From an uncultured Clostridia bacterium (GTDB lineage Bacteria > Bacillota > Clostridia > TANB77 > CAG-508), in the NCBI GenBank assembly GCA_947631315.1, contig CANRLA010000063.1:1-7610 (forward strand): a DNA stretch of 7,610 nucleotides, in the 5' to 3' direction. The stretch's first letter is position 1; each line of letters starts with the position of its first letter. A program made the translations under genes and the position numbers. Shown here one piece after another: positions 6,708 through 7,610 of this stretch. Below the pieces are notes generated by a model. The model did no database searches and was not told where the DNA came from. It saw only the letters and a list, made by a program, of their open reading frames with translations.

Positions 6708-6768
6708 GAAGATTTTCGATTTTGTCTTCATTAGGAACATAGATGTCATACTTACCGCCAATATTAAG
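6690..6768 (-). other. Possible coding remnant overlapping the 3' end of nth
   Basis: On the minus strand this stretch reads as an open frame, LNIGGKYDIYVPNEDKIE then NLLRKPGYLN, bounded by a TAA at 6771 on its N-terminal side and without a start codon. It uses GGC, ATC, GAC, CTC and AGG codons that are rare in the neighbouring genes. It could be the decayed end of a lost gene or mobile element, but it is short enough to arise by chance. I do not recognise a family. Confidence 0.25.
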
Positions 6769-6772
6769 TTAT

Positions 6773-6798
6773 AAAAATGCTAGGGGCACTCCCCTAGC
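6773..6798 (-). terminator. Strong rho-independent terminator, probably bidirectional
   Basis: A perfect 8-bp stem, GCTAGGGG/CCCCTAGC (6779-6786 with 6791-6798), with a four-base loop. On the minus strand it is followed by ATTTTTAT, giving a good terminator 16 bases after the stop of the small membrane-protein gene. On the plus strand only ACTCTTTAT follows, so it would end nth transcripts less efficiently. It is the most GC-rich element between the two convergent genes. Confidence 0.85.
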
Positions 6799-6814
6799 AC
6801 TCTTTATGAAAGAT

Positions 6815-7204
6815 TTATTTCATGTCCATTTCTTTGTGTAACATAGAGATTATAAACGCAAATCCCATCACCATTAAAATTGCGAAACCTATTACACTCC
6901 CAGTTAAAATTCCAAGTGAAATACTAGCAATGAAAAAAACTGGTATATGGCTTGTTTCAAGCTCTTCCTTTGAAGAAAAGTTAGGTTCGTTTACTACTAT
7001 AACATTATCAGTAGTCTCAGCAAGATATTGATAGGAACTTTTAGAATATGCTTCTAAATCTTTGCTAAAATCATTCTTAATAATATTATAGTAAATCAAT
7101 GTACTGATTGCCGTTATGACAATCTGAGAAATGAACATTACTTTAAAAATTATCCTGTTACCATTCCCCAAAGCCCAATCAAAATAGTACCGCTTTTCTT
7201 TCAT
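6815..7204 (-). CDS. Small membrane protein with two hydrophobic segments, function unknown
   Basis: This is a 129-residue protein. The frame opens at an ATG at 7231, but GGAGG (7217-7213) sits eight bases before the ATG at 7204 and lies inside the longer version, so 7204 is the start. After a charged, aromatic N-terminus (MKEKRYYFDW) come a helix at about 18-41 (IIFKVMFISQIVITAISTLI), an acidic, probably extracytoplasmic stretch (44-86) and a hydrophobic region at 88-122 rich in Gly, Ile and Phe, then a short charged end (HKEMDMK). This resembles the frame of a sensor or methyl-accepting-type N-terminus (helix, outside loop, helix) without a signalling domain, but I do not recognise a family. 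It is a single gene with its own promoter (7286-7313) and terminator (6773-6798), between ssrA and nth. Confidence 0.8.
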   Translation of the reverse strand: MKEKRYYFDWALGNGNRIIFKVMFISQIVITAISTLIYYNIIKNDFSKDLEAYSKSSYQYLAETTDNVIVVNEPNFSSKEELETSHIPVFFIASISLGILTGSVIGFAILMVMGFAFIISMLHKEMDMK

Positions 7205-7212
7205 AAATGAAG

Positions 7213-7217
7213 CCTCC
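7213..7217 (-). promoter_or_regulatory. Ribosome binding site deciding the small membrane-protein start
   Basis: GGAGG, within AAAGGAGG on the minus strand, lies eight bases before the ATG at 7204. It falls inside the frame that opens at 7231, so the longer start is unlikely. Confidence 0.8.
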
Positions 7218-7255
7218 TTTACAATAAACATTGTTAAAAGTTACTATATTCAAAA

Positions 7256-7271
7256 CTTGCTTATTAGCAAG
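7256..7271 (-). promoter_or_regulatory. Leader hairpin with short U run (attenuator-like)
   Basis: CTTGCT/AGCAAG, a 6-bp stem with a four-base loop, is followed on the minus strand by TTTT. It lies just after the predicted transcription start (about 7279) of the small membrane-protein gene. It could act as a weak attenuator, or as a stop for read-through from ssrA. The stem is short, so the role is tentative. Confidence 0.4.
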
Positions 7272-7285
7272 ATAGATTATATATT

Positions 7286-7313
7286 ATTATATCAGATTTT
7301 ACACAATTTTCAA
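7286..7313 (-). promoter_or_regulatory. Promoter for the small membrane-protein gene
   Basis: TTGAAA (7313-7308), a 16-base spacer and a perfect TATAAT (7291-7286) preceded by TGA, which is an extended -10. An inverted repeat, TTCAAG and CTTGAA separated by ten bases (7309-7330), overlaps the -35 box and could be a repressor site. The transcript leader is about 75 bases. Confidence 0.7.
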
Positions 7314-7378
7314 GTTTTGTTTCACTTGAACACAGTATTTTTATCCTATGCACATATATCAGTATTTATATAATCTGT

Positions 7379-7396
7379 TCTATTAGTTCGAATAGA
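7379..7396 (-). other. Hairpin just past the tmRNA 3' end
   Basis: TCTATT/AATAGA, a 6-bp stem with a six-base loop, starts nine bases beyond the CCA end of ssrA. It lacks a U run, so it is more likely a processing or stability element than a complete terminator. No stronger terminator for ssrA is visible. Confidence 0.35.
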
Positions 7397-7404
7397 TACG
7401 TGGT

Positions 7405-7610
7405 TGGTGGAGATGGCGAGAGTCGAACTCGCGTCCACTAATCTTTCCATATTAATTTCTCCGAGTGCAGTTTACTTAAAAATTTCTTCTTATTATAATA
7501 AGTAAACAATTATAATAAGATATATCCATTTAAAATACCCACTATTCTAATGGAAAGAATAGTTTTGTTTCCTACTTTAAGTCGGCGCCTCAGTTTAAGC
7601 AGTAGGCTCT
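7405..7610 (-). ncRNA. ssrA: tmRNA (transfer-messenger RNA), 3' part
   Basis: This RNA rescues ribosomes stalled on broken mRNAs by adding a degradation tag. The leftward gene enters from the right edge, so the 5' acceptor half and the tag reading frame lie outside. The 3' end shows the tRNA-like domain: the acceptor strand CATCTCC with A then an encoded CCA (7415-7405), and a T arm with a 5-bp stem GCGAG/CTCGC and the loop TTCGACT (7432-7416), preceded by the conserved GGAC. Upstream are AU-rich paired segments typical of the pseudoknot region: GTTTACTT with AAGTAAAC, CTATTC with GAATAG, and CCTACT with AGTAGG. The encoded CCA and the long structured body separate it from a tRNA. The tag peptide cannot be read here. 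Confidence 0.95.

Noticed and set aside
7205..7231. A nine-residue longer start for the small membrane protein.
   Set aside because: The best ribosome site lies inside that extension and points to the ATG at 7204.
6700..7404. A mobile element integrated at the 3' end of ssrA, a common integration target.
   Set aside because: No integrase gene and no second copy of the tmRNA 3' end is visible in the window.
7405..7440. A tRNA gene on the minus strand.
   Set aside because: The T arm and CCA are present, but no anticodon or D arm follows at tRNA distance; the upstream AU-rich pairings and GGACGCGAG context fit tmRNA.

Overview
The window is very AT-rich and reads as chromosomal DNA of a low-GC Bacillota, most likely a Clostridia-like anaerobe. 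The signs are strong AGGAGG-type ribosome sites, TTGACA/TATAAT-type promoters, a G5-SH3b-glucosaminidase cell-wall protein, an iron-sulfur endonuclease III and a tmRNA gene. TGA works as a stop (nth ends at the family length on TGA), so the standard bacterial code applies. The genus cannot be named from this sequence alone.

Positions 1-5946 hold a leftward block of four genes. In transcription order they are: a membrane-anchored G5/SH3b/GH73 peptidoglycan hydrolase (5946-4714); a small secreted or membrane protein with pilin-like topology (4649-4239); a 1071-residue TadZ/CpaE-like protein (4215-1000); and a membrane-anchored GAF plus degenerate GGDEF protein that runs off the left edge (978-1). 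The last three are separated by only 21-23 bases and share a good promoter inside the 64-base gap after the hydrolase gene. The hydrolase has its own promoter. TadZ/CpaE proteins place Tad-type pilus or secretion machines at a cell pole, so I infer that this is the start of a divergent Tad/type IV-like envelope machine, with the hydrolase opening the wall. The assembly ATPase and platform genes would lie left of position 1.

The unusual item is the TadZ-like protein. Its pseudo-receiver and ParA/MinD-like domains are separated by about 520 residues of Asn/Gln-rich, probably disordered sequence. That linker carries two AT-hook motifs, two LPGLEE motifs and a seven-copy 14-residue repeat encoded by a 42-bp tandem array. 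Three signalling folds in this operon (receiver, P-loop ATPase, GGDEF) have all lost key catalytic residues.

Positions 5947-6074 are a compact divergent promoter region. To its right, nth (endonuclease III) is read rightward (6075-6707). After it come a strong hairpin terminator, a leftward gene for a small two-helix membrane protein of unknown function (7204-6815), and the 3' part of ssrA (tmRNA), read leftward from beyond the right edge to 7405. No stretch over 300 bases lacks a gene. No CRISPR array, insertion sequence or tRNA gene was seen.
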